Shown one piece after another: positions 24,360-35,602 of a stretch of DNA of 64,000 bases. The position numbers were made by a program, and so were the translations under genes. Below the pieces are notes generated by a model. That model made no database searches, was not told where the DNA came from, and worked only from the letters and a program-made list of their open reading frames with translations. How positions within the stretch are numbered: position 1 is the first letter of the stretch; the number at the start of each line of letters is the position of its first letter. Origin of the DNA: Streptomyces gilvus (GTDB taxonomy: Bacteria > Actinomycetota > Actinomycetes > Streptomycetales > Streptomycetaceae); assembly GCF_022513565.1 (NCBI RefSeq), contig NZ_JAKWBE010000001.1:620001-684000 (forward strand). The letters are read 5' to 3'.

Positions 24360-25145
24360 TCACGCCCGCACCAGCAGCTGGAAGTCGAACGCGTACCGCG
24401 ACGCCCGGTAGATGTGGGTGCCGTACTCGACGGGGCGGCCCGTGTCGTCGTATGCCGTGCGCTGCATGGTCAGCAGGGCGGCGCCCTCCTGCTCGTCGAG
24501 GCGGCCGGCCTCCTCGGCGGTGGCGCAGCGGGCGCCGATGGTCTGGCGGGCGCTGTGCAGGGTGATGCCGGCGGTGCGCATCATCCGGTACAGGCCGGTC
24601 GACTCCAGCCGATCGGTGTCGAGTTCCAGGAGGGTCGCCGGGAGGTAGTTGGACAGCACTGCGACCGGCTGGCCGTGCGTCAGGCGCAGCCGCTCCAGCG
24701 CGATCACCTCGCTGCCCTCGGCGACGCCGAGCGCGGCCGCCACGTCGGCGCGGGCCGCCTCGCGCTCGTTGCGCACCACCCGCGTGGTCGGGCCCTGGCC
24801 GGCCGCCTCCAGGTCGTCGTAGAGGCTGGAGAGCTCCAGCGGGCGCTTGACCTGGCTGTGCACCACCTGGGTGCCGACACCCCGGCGGCGCACCAGCAGG
24901 CCCTTGTCGACCAGGGACTGGATGGCCTGCCGGACCGTGGGTCTGGACAGGCCCAGGCGGGTCGACAGGTCGATCTCGTTGCCCAGAAGGTTGCCCGGGG
25001 CGAGCGCCCCGTGCTCGATCGCCGCTTCCAGCTGCTGCGCGAGCTGGTAGTACAGCGGCACCGGGCTGCCCCGGTCCAGCGTGAAGTCCAGGGACTGGAG
25101 CGCGGGAGCGGTCGCGGCACGGGTTGCGCCACGGGTCCTCGCCAT
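24360..25145 (-). CDS. GntR/HutC-family regulator of the inositol operon
   Basis: The protein has 261 residues. The winged-helix DNA-binding domain (about 25-95) contains LSTRLGLSRPTVRQAIQSLVDKGLL. A UTRA/chorismate-lyase-like effector domain follows, ending GTHIYRASRYAFDFQLL. It is the last gene of the leftward inositol operon, 34 bp after mmsA. By context it is the inositol-responsive repressor, acting at the divergent promoter region near 31.4-31.66 kb. That target is inferred. Confidence 0.87.
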   Translation of the reverse strand: MARTRGATRAATAPALQSLDFTLDRGSPVPLYYQLAQQLEAAIEHGALAPGNLLGNEIDLSTRLGLSRPTVRQAIQSLVDKGLLVRRRGVGTQVVHSQVKRPLELSSLYDDLEAAGQGPTTRVVRNEREAARADVAAALGVAEGSEVIALERLRLTHGQPVAVLSNYLPATLLELDTDRLESTGLYRMMRTAGITLHSARQTIGARCATAEEAGRLDEQEGAALLTMQRTAYDDTGRPVEYGTHIYRASRYAFDFQLLVRA

Positions 25146-25179
25146 GGGCGCACCTCCCTCCGATGAGCCTGACGTGATG

Positions 25180-26673
<1,494 letters not shown>

Positions 26674-26718
26674 GGTGCAAGGGCCTTTCGCGGGGCGGGG
26701 GTTCAGAAGTGGCGGCGC

Positions 26719-28596
26719 TCAGAGGTGGCGGCGCTGGTCGGCGACCTGGCGGTCGTACTCCTCACGGGCCCGTACGGCGGCCTCGCGGGAGGCGGTCGCG
26801 GCGACCGGCACGTCCCACCAGGTCTCCGCCGGGGGAGCGGTCGGGGTGGCGGTGTCGGTCTCGACGTAGACGCAGGTCGGGCGGTCGGAGGCGCGGGCCG
26901 CGGCGAGCGCCTCGCGCAGTTCGCCGACCGTCTTGGCGCGCAGGACGTCCATGCCGAGGCTGCCCGCGTTGGCGGCCAGGTCGACGGGGAGCGGGGCGCC
27001 GGAGAAGGTGCCGTCGGCGGCCCGGTAGCGGTAGGCGGTGCCGAAGCGCTCGCCGCCGACGGACTCGGACAGGCCGCCGATGGAGGCGTAGCCGTGGTTC
27101 TGGATCAGGACGAGGTTGACCGGCAGGCCCTCCTGGACGGCGGTGACGATCTCCGTCGGCATCATCAGATAGGTGCCGTCGCCCACCAGGGACCAGACCG
27201 GGGTGTTCGGAGCGGCCTGCTGGACGCCGATGCCGGCCGGGATCTCGTAGCCCATGCAGGAGTAGCCGTACTCCAGGTGGTACTGGCGCCGGCTGCGGGC
27301 CCGCCACAGCTTGTGCAGGTCGCCCGGGAGCGAGCCGGCCGCGTTGATCACCACGTCCTCGTCGCCGACGACCGCGTCCAGGGCGCCGAGCACCTGGGTC
27401 TGGGTCGGGACGGCGCTGTCGTCGGCGGCGGTGAGAGCGGCCTCGACGACCTGCTCCCAGCGCTCCTTGCCGGCCCGGTACTCCTCCTCGTAAACCGAGT
27501 TCACACGATGACCGGCCAGTGCCTCCGTCAACGCCGTGAGTCCCGCGCGCGCATCGCAGACGAGTGTCCGGGCGGCCAGCTTGTGAGCGTCGAAGGCCGC
27601 GATGTTGAGGTTGACGAAGCGGACGTCCGGCCGCTGGAAGAGCGTGTTGGAGGCGGTCGTGAAGTCCGTGTACCTCGTCCCCACGCCGATCACCAGATCG
27701 GCCGTGCGCGCGATGCCGTCGCTGACCGCCGTGCCGGTGTGGCCGATGCCGCCGAGGTCGGCGGGGTGGTCGTGGCGCAGCGAGCCCTTGCCCGCCTGGG
27801 TCGAGGCGACCGGGATGCCGGTCGCGTCCACCAGCGCCTTCAGCGCGTCCTCGGCCCGGCTGTGGTGGACGCCGCCGCCCGCGACGATCAGCGGACGCTC
27901 GGCGCCCCGGATCGCCGCCACCGCCTCGGCCAGCTCCCGGGGATCGGGGGCGGGACGCCGTACGTGCCACACGCGCTCGGCGAAGAACTCCTCCGGCCAG
28001 TCGTACGCCTCGGCCTGCACGTCCTGGGGGAGGGCCAGGGTGACCGCGCCGGTCTCCACCGGGTCGGCGAGGACGCGCATGGCGTTCAGCGCGGAGGGGA
28101 TCAGGGCCTCGGGGCGGGTGACGCGGTCGAAGTACCGGGAGACCGGGCGCAGGGTGTCGTTGACCGACAGGTCCGCCTCCACCGGGTGCTCCAACTGCTG
28201 CAGCAGCGGGTCGGCGACGCGGGTGGCGAAGTAGTCGCCGGGCAGGAGCAGGACCGGGAGGCGGTTGATGGTGGCGAGGGCGGCGCCCGTGACCAGGTTG
28301 GTGGCGCCGGGGCCGATGGAGGTGGTGACCGCCTGCGCGGAGAGCCGGTCCAGCTGGCGGGCGTAGCCCACGGCCGCGTGCACCATCGCCTGCTCGTTGC
28401 GGCCCTGGTGGAAGGGCATGGTGTCCTCGCCCGCCTCCAGGAGGGCCTGGCCGAGGCCGGCGACGTTGCCGTGGCCGAAGATGCCCCAGGTGCCGGCGAT
28501 CAGCCGCTGTCGTACGCCGTCGCGCTCGGTGTACTGGGCGGACAGGAACCGCACCAGGGCCTGGGCGACGGTCAGGCGGCGGGTGGGGGTGCTCAT
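26719..28596 (-). CDS. iolD: 3D-(3,5/4)-trihydroxycyclohexane-1,2-dione acylhydrolase
   Basis: The protein has 625 residues and is a ThDP-dependent enzyme of the acetolactate-synthase type. It has the IolD-specific start RLTVAQALVRFL, GIFGHGNVAGLGQAL and FHQGRNEQAMVHAA, and the ThDP motif GDGTYLMMPTEIV...NHGY. It opens the cyclohexane ring to 5-deoxy-glucuronate. Start ATG 28596 overlaps the iolB stop (TGATG), so the longer in-frame extension is a shadow of iolB. Confidence 0.94.
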   Translation of the reverse strand: MSTPTRRLTVAQALVRFLSAQYTERDGVRQRLIAGTWGIFGHGNVAGLGQALLEAGEDTMPFHQGRNEQAMVHAAVGYARQLDRLSAQAVTTSIGPGATNLVTGAALATINRLPVLLLPGDYFATRVADPLLQQLEHPVEADLSVNDTLRPVSRYFDRVTRPEALIPSALNAMRVLADPVETGAVTLALPQDVQAEAYDWPEEFFAERVWHVRRPAPDPRELAEAVAAIRGAERPLIVAGGGVHHSRAEDALKALVDATGIPVASTQAGKGSLRHDHPADLGGIGHTGTAVSDGIARTADLVIGVGTRYTDFTTASNTLFQRPDVRFVNLNIAAFDAHKLAARTLVCDARAGLTALTEALAGHRVNSVYEEEYRAGKERWEQVVEAALTAADDSAVPTQTQVLGALDAVVGDEDVVINAAGSLPGDLHKLWRARSRRQYHLEYGYSCMGYEIPAGIGVQQAAPNTPVWSLVGDGTYLMMPTEIVTAVQEGLPVNLVLIQNHGYASIGGLSESVGGERFGTAYRYRAADGTFSGAPLPVDLAANAGSLGMDVLRAKTVGELREALAAARASDRPTCVYVETDTATPTAPPAETWWDVPVAATASREAAVRAREEYDRQVADQRRHL

Positions 28597-29486
28597 CAGG
28601 ACTTCTCCGGTGCCGTGTAGAGGGGGAGGCGGGGGTCGACCGGATGGTCGGCCCAGGTGTCGCGGATCCAGGCGTGATCGGGGTGGTCGCAGATCAGCCA
28701 GGCCCGCTCGGGCTCGGGGCCCGCCATGACGTTGAGGTAGTACATGTGGTGGCCGGGCACGGCCATGGACGGTCCGTGCCAGCCGTCGGGGATCAGCACG
28801 ACGTCGCCGTCGCGCACCTCCGCCAGGACGTCGGTGCCGTGTCCGTGTCCGGAGGGGGAGACGCGCTGGTAGCCGAGGCCGGGGATGCCGTCGTGGTCCG
28901 CGAACTCGAAGTAGTAGACCTCTTCGAGGACGGACTCCTCGCCCGGCCGGTGCTCGTCGTGCTTGTGCGGCGGGAACGACGACCAGTTGCCGCCGGGGGT
29001 GATCACCTCGACGGCGATCAGCTTGTCGCACTCGAAGACGCCCGCCGCGCCGAAGTTGTTGACCTGACGGGAGGAGTTCCCGGTGCCGCGCAGCTCCACC
29101 GGCACGGAGGAGGCCGGCCCGTAGCGGGCGGGCAGCCGGCGGGCGCAGCGCGCACCGGTGAGCGCGAACCGTCCGCCGCCGGCGCTCGTGACGGTCGTAC
29201 GGGCGTCCCGCGGCACATAGGCGAAGTCGCTGACCGCGCTGAACACGCTCTCGCGGCCGGTGAGTTCGAAGGTGTCGTGGCCGAAGTCGTCGTCGGAGGT
29301 CACCGTGCAGCCGCCGCTCAGCGCCAGCACGATCCACTCGCTCTCGCCGGTGTCGAAGGAGTGCGTGCCGCCCGGCGGCAGCTCCAGCACGCGCAGGCCG
29401 GAGTGGCCCCAGCCGGCCTTCTCGGGGGTGACGTCCACGACGTAGGGGCCGCCGAGGGCCTTTCCGGCGGGAAGGTGGTGGGTCAT
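28596..29486 (-). CDS. iolB: 5-deoxy-glucuronate isomerase
   Basis: The protein has 296 residues and is a double-cupin isomerase with FPPHKHDEHRPGEESVLEEVYYF (metal-binding His/Glu) and DGWHGPSMAVPGHHMYYLNVMAGPE. It converts 5-deoxy-D-glucuronate into 2-deoxy-5-keto-gluconate. Its size and motifs are typical of IolB. The stop overlaps the iolD start, giving fixed translation of consecutive steps; 34 bp separate it from the aldolase gene. Confidence 0.94.
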   Translation of the reverse strand: MTHHLPAGKALGGPYVVDVTPEKAGWGHSGLRVLELPPGGTHSFDTGESEWIVLALSGGCTVTSDDDFGHDTFELTGRESVFSAVSDFAYVPRDARTTVTSAGGGRFALTGARCARRLPARYGPASSVPVELRGTGNSSRQVNNFGAAGVFECDKLIAVEVITPGGNWSSFPPHKHDEHRPGEESVLEEVYYFEFADHDGIPGLGYQRVSPSGHGHGTDVLAEVRDGDVVLIPDGWHGPSMAVPGHHMYYLNVMAGPEPERAWLICDHPDHAWIRDTWADHPVDPRLPLYTAPEKS

Positions 29487-29520
29487 AGGGCACTCCTCGT
29501 CCGTGTCATGTCAGCCGCGA

Positions 29521-30399
29521 TCACAGCAGCCCGACAGCCGTGTCCACCGCGTTCTCCACGCTGCCCTCCGCCGGGTAGAGCAGCGACCGGCCGACGACCA
29601 TCCCCAGCACCGTCGGCAGCCTGAGCGCCTTGCGCCAGCGCTCGTAGGCGCTTTCCTGGTCCTCGCCCACCTCGCCGCCCAGCAGGACCACCGGCAGGGT
29701 GGAGGTCTCCAGGACCTCGCCCATGGCGTCCGGGTCCTCGGTGACGGGCAGCTTCAGCCAGGTGTAGGCGGAGGTGCCGCCGAGGCCCGAGGCGATGGCG
29801 ATCGACTTCGTGACGGCCTCGGCGGACAGGTCGTTGCGGACCCTGCCGTCGATCCGGTGCGAGACGAACGGCTCGACGAACAGCGGCAGCCGGCGCTCCG
29901 CCATGGCGTCGATCGCGCGGGCGGTGGACTCCAGCGTGGTCAGCGAGCCCGGGTCGGCGTAGTCGATGCGCAGCAGCAGCTTGCCCGCGTCGAAGCGGAG
30001 GCGGGCGATGTCCTCGGGGCGGTGGCCGGTGAAGCGGTCGTCCAGTTCGAAGGCGGCGCCCGCGAGACCCCCGCGGTTCATGGAGCCCATGACAACCTTG
30101 TCGTCGAGCACGCCGAGCAGCAGCAGGTCCTCCAGGATGTCGGCGGTGGCCAGCACCCCGTCGACGCCCGGCCGGGACAGCGCCACGCACAGGCGCTCCA
30201 GGAGGTCCCGGCGGTCCGCCATGGCGAGTGCGCGGCCGCCGACGCCGAGGGCGCCGCGGGCCGGGTGGTCGGCGGCCACGATCATCAGGCGGCCGCTCGC
30301 GGCGAGGAGCGGCCGGCGCCTGCGCCGGGCGGCCGCCTCGGCGATCGCCTCGGGGTGCCGGGCCCGGACCGAGACGAGGTCGGGGATGCTGAGGGTCAA
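29521..30399 (-). CDS. Class I aldolase-like (beta/alpha)8 protein of the inositol operon
   Basis: The protein has 292 residues beginning at TTG (30399), the only start that keeps the conserved TLSIPDLVSVRARHP; GGAG lies eight bases upstream. It has ADHPARGALGVGG, RIDYADPGSL, LFVEPF and TWLKLPVT, matching the actinobacterial Cgl0159-type fold found in iol operons. By position it cleaves 2-deoxy-5-keto-gluconate-6-phosphate, the IolJ step, with Lys in LKLP as a Schiff-base candidate. It fills the aldolase gap in the pathway. The TTG start may keep its level low. Confidence 0.8.
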   Translation of the reverse strand: MTLSIPDLVSVRARHPEAIAEAAARRRRRPLLAASGRLMIVAADHPARGALGVGGRALAMADRRDLLERLCVALSRPGVDGVLATADILEDLLLLGVLDDKVVMGSMNRGGLAGAAFELDDRFTGHRPEDIARLRFDAGKLLLRIDYADPGSLTTLESTARAIDAMAERRLPLFVEPFVSHRIDGRVRNDLSAEAVTKSIAIASGLGGTSAYTWLKLPVTEDPDAMGEVLETSTLPVVLLGGEVGEDQESAYERWRKALRLPTVLGMVVGRSLLYPAEGSVENAVDTAVGLL

Positions 30400-30411
30400 G
30401 GAAGGCTCCGT

Positions 30412-31377
30412 TCAGGCAACAGGGGCTCGCGCCAGCAGGTCTTCGACCTCGGCCTCGGTGGGCATCGCGGAGGAGCAGGCGAGGCGGGAGGCGACCAGGG
30501 CCCCGGCCGCACCCGCGTACCGCATGGTTTCGGCCAACTCCCAACCTGACAGCAGCCCGTGCACCAGCGCTCCGCCGAAGGCGTCACCCGCGCCGAGTCC
30601 GTTGGCCACCTCCACCGGGACCGGCGGGATCTCGGCGGTGGTGCCGTCGCGGTGCACCGCCAGCACGCCCTCGGGGCCCTGCTTGACGACGGCCAGCTCC
30701 ACGCCGGCCGCGAGCAGCGCCTCGGCGCAGGCCCGCGGTTCGCGCACGCCGGTGGCGACCTCGCACTCGTCGAGGTTGCCGACCGCGACAGTGGCGTGCC
30801 GAAGGGCCTCCGCGTAGTAGGGCCGGGCTTCCGCGGGATCTGCCCAGAACATCGGCCGCCAGTCGAGGTCGAAGACGGTGATGCCGGTCCTGCCGCGGGC
30901 CTTCAGGGCGGCCAGCGTGGCGGAGCGGCTGGGCTCCTCGCTCAGGCCGGTGCCGGTGATCCAGAAGACGCGGGTCGACCGAATGGCGAAGAAGTCCAGG
31001 TCCCCGGTGTGTATCTCCAGGTCAGGGGCCTTAGGCTGCCGATAGAAGTAAAGAGGGAAGTCGTCCGGAGGAAAGATCTCGCAGAAGGTCACCGGTGTCG
31101 GGTACGCGGCGACGGGCGCGACCCAGCGGTCGTCGACGCCGAACTCCTTCAGCGCCTCGTGCAGAAAGGCGCCGAAGGGGTCGTCCCCGGTGCGGGTGAT
31201 CACCGCGGTGGACCGGCCGAGCCGGGCGGCGGCGACCGCGACGTTCGCGGCCGAACCGCCGAGGAACTTGCCGAAGGTCTCGACCCGAGGCAGGGCCACA
31301 CCCGACTGCAGGGGGTAGAGATCGACTCCGATACGGCCCATGGTGATCAGGTCGAAGGGCTGGGCTGACGCGGTCAT
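30412..31377 (-). CDS. iolC: 5-dehydro-2-deoxygluconokinase (PfkB family)
   Basis: The protein has 321 residues and is a ribokinase-type sugar kinase. It has the N-terminal FDLITMGRIGVDLYPLQSG characteristic of IolC, GGSAANVAVAAARLG, and the C-terminal catalytic ANGLGAGDAFGGALVHGLL with the general-base Asp. It phosphorylates 2-deoxy-5-keto-gluconate. It is the first gene of the leftward operon. The ATG at 31377 follows GAGGAG by five bases and a TTGACA promoter lies 80 bp upstream. Confidence 0.93.
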   Translation of the reverse strand: MTASAQPFDLITMGRIGVDLYPLQSGVALPRVETFGKFLGGSAANVAVAAARLGRSTAVITRTGDDPFGAFLHEALKEFGVDDRWVAPVAAYPTPVTFCEIFPPDDFPLYFYRQPKAPDLEIHTGDLDFFAIRSTRVFWITGTGLSEEPSRSATLAALKARGRTGITVFDLDWRPMFWADPAEARPYYAEALRHATVAVGNLDECEVATGVREPRACAEALLAAGVELAVVKQGPEGVLAVHRDGTTAEIPPVPVEVANGLGAGDAFGGALVHGLLSGWELAETMRYAGAAGALVASRLACSSAMPTEAEVEDLLARAPVA

Positions 31378-31433
31378 GCGTGCTCCTCGGACGGGACTGG
31401 GGACGCGGGTCCCAAGGGGCCTGCCGCCTCCCA

Positions 31434-31463
31434 GGTGTAGGCCCCGGACGAGGGCGCTGTCAA
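31434..31463 (-). promoter_or_regulatory. Promoter of the leftward inositol operon
   Basis: On the minus strand TTGACA (31463-31458) is followed after 17 bases by CTACAC (31440-31435). The spacing suits a housekeeping sigma factor. It is 57 bp from the iolC ATG. Confidence 0.6.
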
Positions 31464-31466
31464 TAG

Positions 31467-31512
31467 TTTGTACTTACATTCGGACTAGCTCGTGAAATGA
31501 TGTCTTAACAAA
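31467..31512. promoter_or_regulatory. Imperfect dyad between divergent inositol promoters, probable operator
   Basis: TTTGTACTTACATT (31467-31480) is mirrored by AATGATGTCTTAACAAA (31496-31512), matching best in the outer TTTGT/ACAAA and inner ACATT/AATG blocks. It lies between the two TTGACA boxes in an AT-rich island. It is a good candidate for the GntR regulator, so one site could silence both operons. Confidence 0.45.
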
Positions 31513-31515
31513 GTA

Positions 31516-31544
31516 TTGACAGCGGGCGCTACCGGGGGTTTGAT
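31516..31544 (+). promoter_or_regulatory. Promoter of the rightward inositol transport operon
   Basis: TTGACA (31516-31521), a 17-base spacer, then TTTGAT (31539-31544). This leaves a 5' leader of about 110 bases before the binding-protein ATG. Confidence 0.6.
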
Positions 31545-31663
31545 CCCGTCCCAACGCAACCGCCGCGTTTGCGGCGGACGACCCGAACATGCCAAGATCC
31601 CGGGCCCTGGATCTTCGTGATCCCTCTCCTTTCCCCCGAAAGCACAGTGAGGTGCCAGGAAAG

Positions 31664-32683
31664 ATGGACCGCTCTTCTCACCCCCGCTCCCGCAGACTCG
31701 TGCCCATCGTCGCGGTGGCTGCGGCGGCTGCCCTGACCCTCGCCGGCTGCTCCAGCAGTTCCGGGGGCAAGAAGTCCGAGGACAACGGCGCGGCGGCCTC
31801 CGCCGGCAAGGCCAACACCCCCCGCATGACCGTCGCGCTGGTCACGCACCAGTCGCCCGGCGACACCTTCTGGGACATCGTCCGCAAGGGTGCCGAGGCG
31901 GCCGCGGCCAAGGACAACATCAAGCTGATCTACTCCGCCGACCCGAACGCGGGCAACCAGTCCAACCTGGTGCAGAACGCGATCGACCAGAAGGTGGACG
32001 GCATCGCGGTCACCCTCGCGAAGCCGGACGCCATGAAGGCCGTTGTGGGCAAGGCGAAGGCGGCCAACATACCCGTCGTGGGCCTCAATTCCGGTGTGAG
32101 CGACTGGAAGAAGCTCGGCCTGCTGGAGTTCTTCGGCCAGGACGAGACGGTGGCCGGTGAAGCCCTCGGCAACAGGCTGAACTCCGAGGGCGCCAAGAAG
32201 GCCGTGTGTGTCATCCAGGAGCAGGGCAACGTCGGCCTCACCCAGCGCTGCGACGGTGTGAAGAAGACGTTCACCGGCAAGACGGAGGTGCTGTACGTCA
32301 ACGGCACCGACGCGCCGTCCGTGAAGTCGACGATCACCGCCAAGCTGAAGCAGGACAGCTCGATCGACTACGTGGTCGCGCTCGGCGCTCCCGTCGCGCT
32401 GATCGCCGTGCAGTCGGTTTCCGACGCAGGGAGCAAGGCGAAGATCGCGACCTTCGACCTCAACAAGGACCTCACCGGAGCCATCAGCAAGGGCACGATC
32501 CAGTTCGCGGTGGACCAGCAGCCCTACCTGCAGGGCTACCTGGCGATCGACTCGCTGTGGCTCTACAAGAACAACGGCAACTACAGCGGCGGCGGTGAGC
32601 AGCCTGTGCTGACCGGCCCGGCCTTCGTCGACAAGTCCAACGTCGCCCAGGTCGCGCAGTTCGCCGCGAAGGGCACCAGGTGA
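31664..32683 (+). CDS. Inositol/sugar ABC transporter substrate-binding lipoprotein
   Basis: The protein has 339 residues. A lipobox (LTLAGC, Cys about residue 28) and a Ser/Gly-rich linker precede a periplasmic-binding fold of the ribose type: VALVTHQSPGDTFWDIVRKGAEAAA, VDGIAVTLAKPDAM, GLNSGVSDWK and VDQQPYLQGYLAIDSLWL. It should capture myo-inositol or a related sugar outside the membrane. The ATG at 31664 was chosen since AGGAAAG is directly upstream. It overlaps the permease start by four bases (GTGA). Confidence 0.9.
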   Translation: MDRSSHPRSRRLVPIVAVAAAAALTLAGCSSSSGGKKSEDNGAAASAGKANTPRMTVALVTHQSPGDTFWDIVRKGAEAAAAKDNIKLIYSADPNAGNQSNLVQNAIDQKVDGIAVTLAKPDAMKAVVGKAKAANIPVVGLNSGVSDWKKLGLLEFFGQDETVAGEALGNRLNSEGAKKAVCVIQEQGNVGLTQRCDGVKKTFTGKTEVLYVNGTDAPSVKSTITAKLKQDSSIDYVVALGAPVALIAVQSVSDAGSKAKIATFDLNKDLTGAISKGTIQFAVDQQPYLQGYLAIDSLWLYKNNGNYSGGGEQPVLTGPAFVDKSNVAQVAQFAAKGTR

Positions 32684-33759
32684 CGAGCATGACCCAGCAC
32701 GCCGAGCCGGCGGTGAAGACACCGCCGGCCCCCGGCCCCAAGGCGACCGACGGCCGTACGGCCGAACGTCCCCTGGCCGTACGCCTGTTGGCCCGGCCCG
32801 AGGTGGGTGTGTTCCTCGGTGCCGTGGCGGTCTACGTGTTCTTCCTGATCGCCGCCCCGCCGGTGCGCGAGGCCAGCGCCATGGCGAACATCCTCTACCA
32901 GTCCTCCACCCTCGGCATCGTGACCATCCCGGTCGCCCTGCTGATGATCGGCGGCGAGTTCGACCTGTCGTCCGGCGTCGGCGTGATCACCTCCGCGCTG
33001 ACCGCGAGCATGACCGCCTACCAGCTGACCCTCAATGTCTGGGTCGGCGTGTTCGCCGCGCTGATCGTCTCCCTGGCCATCGGCTTCTTCAACGGCTGGA
33101 TGGTCGTCAAGACCGGTCTGCCGAGCTTCCTGGTCACCCTGGGCACCTTCCTGATCCTCCAGGGCGTCAACCTCGCGGTGACCAAGCTGGTCACCGGCAA
33201 CGTCGCCACCGACGACATCAGCAACATGGACGGCTTCAACCAGGCCAAGGACGTCTTCGCCTCCAGCTTCGACATCGGCGGCGTGCAGGTGAAGATCACC
33301 GTGTTCTGGTGGCTGCTGTTCGCGGCGATCGCCACCTGGGTGCTGCTGCGCACCAAGTACGGCAACTGGATCTTCGCCGTCGGCGGCAACAAGGACTCCG
33401 CCCGCGCCGTCGGCGTCCCCGTGGCCTTCACCAAGATCTCCCTGTTCATGCTGGTCGGCTTCGGCGCCTGGTTCGTCGGCATGCACCAGCTGTTCTCGTT
33501 CAACACCGTCCAGTCCGGCGAGGGCGTCGGCATCGAGCTGATCTACATCTCCGGCGCGGTGATCGGCGGCTGCCTGCTGACCGGCGGCTTCGGCTCCGCC
33601 ATCGGCCCGGTCTTCGGCGCGTTCATGTTCGGCATGGTGCAGCAGGGCATCGTGTACGCCGGCTGGAACCCCGACTGGTTCAAGGCCTTCCTCGGCGTCA
33701 TGCTGCTCGGCGCCGTCCTGATCAATCTGTGGGTCCAGCGCACCATGACCCGGAGGTGA
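32680..33759 (+). CDS. ABC transporter permease (RbsC-type)
   Basis: The protein has 359 residues with about eight to ten hydrophobic segments after a Pro-rich 35-residue start. Family signatures include [29 protein letters not shown] and [21 protein letters not shown], the loop contacting the ATPase. It starts at GTG 32680 inside the previous stop. A single permease gene suggests a homodimer. The ATPase gene starts four bases after its stop. Confidence 0.92.
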   Translation: MTSMTQHAEPAVKTPPAPGPKATDGRTAERPLAVRLLARPEVGVFLGAVAVYVFFLIAAPPVREASAMANILYQSSTLGIVTIPVALLMIGGEFDLSSGVGVITSALTASMTAYQLTLNVWVGVFAALIVSLAIGFFNGWMVVKTGLPSFLVTLGTFLILQGVNLAVTKLVTGNVATDDISNMDGFNQAKDVFASSFDIGGVQVKITVFWWLLFAAIATWVLLRTKYGNWIFAVGGNKDSARAVGVPVAFTKISLFMLVGFGAWFVGMHQLFSFNTVQSGEGVGIELIYISGAVIGGCLLTGGFGSAIGPVFGAFMFGMVQQGIVYAGWNPDWFKAFLGVMLLGAVLINLWVQRTMTRR

Positions 33760-33763
33760 CCCG

Positions 33764-34678
33764 ATGACAGACAACGGAACCGGAACCCACGGAGCGATCC
33801 TCGCGGACACCCCGCCGGAGGGCGGGGACGCCTCGATCGTCGAACTGCGCAACGCGGGCAAGTCCTACGGCAACATCCGCGCCCTGCACGGCGTCAGCCT
33901 CCAGGTCCACCCCAGCCGGGTCACCTGCGTGCTCGGCGACAACGGCGCCGGCAAGTCCACCCTCATCAAGATCATCTCCGGGCTGCACCAGCACACCGAG
34001 GGCGAGTTCCTCGTCGATGGCGCCCCCGTCCGCTTCTCCACCCCCCGCGAAGCACTCGACAGGGGCATCGCCACCGTCTACCAGGACCTCGCGGTCGTTC
34101 CCCTCATGCCGGTGTGGCGCAACTTCTTCCTCGGCTCCGAGATGACCCGCGGCCCCTGGCCCCTGCGCCGTCTCGACATCGCGAAGATGAAGCAGACCGC
34201 CGACCACGAACTGCGCGAGATGGGCATCGTCCTCGACGACCTCGAACAGCCCATCGGCACCCTGTCGGGCGGCCAGCGCCAGTGCGTGGCCATCGCCCGC
34301 GCCGTCTACTTCGGCGCCCGCGTCCTCATCCTCGACGAGCCCACCGCCGCCCTCGGCGTCAAGCAGTCCGGCGTGGTGCTGAAGTACATCGCCGCCGCCC
34401 GCGACCGCGGCCTCGGCGTCATCTTCATCACCCACAACCCCCACCACGCCTACATGGTCGGCGACCACTTCAGCGTGCTGCGCCTGGGCACCATGGAACT
34501 GTCCGCCTCCCGCGACCAGGTCAGCCTCGAAGAGCTCACCAACCACATGGCCGGCGGCGCCGAACTCGCGGCCCTCAAGCACGAGTTGAGCCAGGTCCGC
34601 GGCGTCGACGTCGAGGAGCTCCCCGAAGCGGGGGACCTCACCGCGCCCGTGGCGGCGGGTCCGGAAGGGAAGGCCTGA
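33764..34678 (+). CDS. ABC transporter ATP-binding protein, single-domain sugar type
   Basis: The protein has 304 residues and one nucleotide-binding domain: Walker [11 protein letters not shown]-loop [11 protein letters not shown], signature LSGGQRQ, Walker [12 protein letters not shown] and an H-loop in FITHNPHHA. RbsA-like partners usually have two fused domains; here there is only one, so the working transporter probably uses two copies. The C-terminal ~45 residues are Ala/Glu rich. It powers import with the permease before it. Confidence 0.92.
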   Translation: MTDNGTGTHGAILADTPPEGGDASIVELRNAGKSYGNIRALHGVSLQVHPSRVTCVLGDNGAGKSTLIKIISGLHQHTEGEFLVDGAPVRFSTPREALDRGIATVYQDLAVVPLMPVWRNFFLGSEMTRGPWPLRRLDIAKMKQTADHELREMGIVLDDLEQPIGTLSGGQRQCVAIARAVYFGARVLILDEPTAALGVKQSGVVLKYIAAARDRGLGVIFITHNPHHAYMVGDHFSVLRLGTMELSASRDQVSLEELTNHMAGGAELAALKHELSQVRGVDVEELPEAGDLTAPVAAGPEGKA

Positions 34679-34679
34679 C

Positions 34680-35582
34680 ATGGCCGGCGCCCTGGACCGC
34701 ATCCGGGTCGGCTCGGCCCCCGACTCCTGGGGCGTGTGGTTCCCGGACGACCCGCGGCAGGTGCCCTGGGAACGCTTCCTGGACGAGGTCGCCGAGGCCG
34801 GCTACCCGTGGATCGAGCTGGGTCCGTACGGCTATCTGCCGACCGACCCGGCCCGGCTCACCGAGGAGATCGCCAAGCGGGACCTGAAGGTGTCGGCCGG
34901 CACCGTCTTCACCGGCCTGCACCGCGGGCCCGCCGTCTGGGACGCCACCTGGGAGCACGTCAGCCAGGTCGCCGCGCTCACCCGGGCGATGGGCGCCCGG
35001 CACCTGGTCGTCATCCCGTCCTTCTGGCGGGACGACAAGACCGCCGAGATCCTCGAACCGCCGGAGCTGACCGGTGAGCAGTGGGCGTACCTGACCAAGG
35101 GCATGGAGCGGCTCGGGTACGAGGTGAAGGAGGCCTACGGTCTCGACATCGTCGTGCACCCGCACGCCGACACCCACGTCGACACCGAGGACCACGTCGA
35201 GCGCTTCCTCGACTCGACCGACTCCGAACTGGTCAACCTGTGCCTGGACACCGGGCACTACGCCTACTGCGGCGGCGACAGCGTCAAGCTGATCGAGACC
35301 TACGGCGAGCGGATCGGCTATCTGCACCTCAAGCAGGTCGACCCGGAGATCCTGGCCGGGGTGCGGGCCGAGGGCACCCCGTTCGGGCCCGCCGTGGCGC
35401 GGGGTGTGATGTGCGAACCCCCGTCCGGCGTCCCGGAGTTGGGGCCGGTGCTGGAGGCGGCGCAGAAGCTCGGCGTGGAGCTGTTCGCCATCGTCGAGCA
35501 GGACATGTACCCCTGCGAGCCGGACAAGCCGCTGCCCATCGCGGTGCGCACCCGCAACTTCCTGAGGTCCTGCGGCGCCTGA
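34680..35582 (+). CDS. iolE: Inosose dehydratase/sugar-phosphate isomerase-type TIM barrel
   Basis: The protein has 300 residues of the xylose-isomerase-like fold. It begins [17 protein letters not shown], a stretch common to IolE proteins, and carries metal-binding motifs [33 protein letters not shown] and FAIVEQD. It should dehydrate 2-keto-myo-inositol, feeding iolD. One base follows the ATPase stop. An isomerase role such as IolI or IolH is possible, but the start motif and lack of another IolE in the cluster favour IolE. Confidence 0.82.
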   Translation: MAGALDRIRVGSAPDSWGVWFPDDPRQVPWERFLDEVAEAGYPWIELGPYGYLPTDPARLTEEIAKRDLKVSAGTVFTGLHRGPAVWDATWEHVSQVAALTRAMGARHLVVIPSFWRDDKTAEILEPPELTGEQWAYLTKGMERLGYEVKEAYGLDIVVHPHADTHVDTEDHVERFLDSTDSELVNLCLDTGHYAYCGGDSVKLIETYGERIGYLHLKQVDPEILAGVRAEGTPFGPAVARGVMCEPPSGVPELGPVLEAAQKLGVELFAIVEQDMYPCEPDKPLPIAVRTRNFLRSCGA

Positions 35583-35602
35583 CCACCCGGAGGGGGACGA
35601 CC

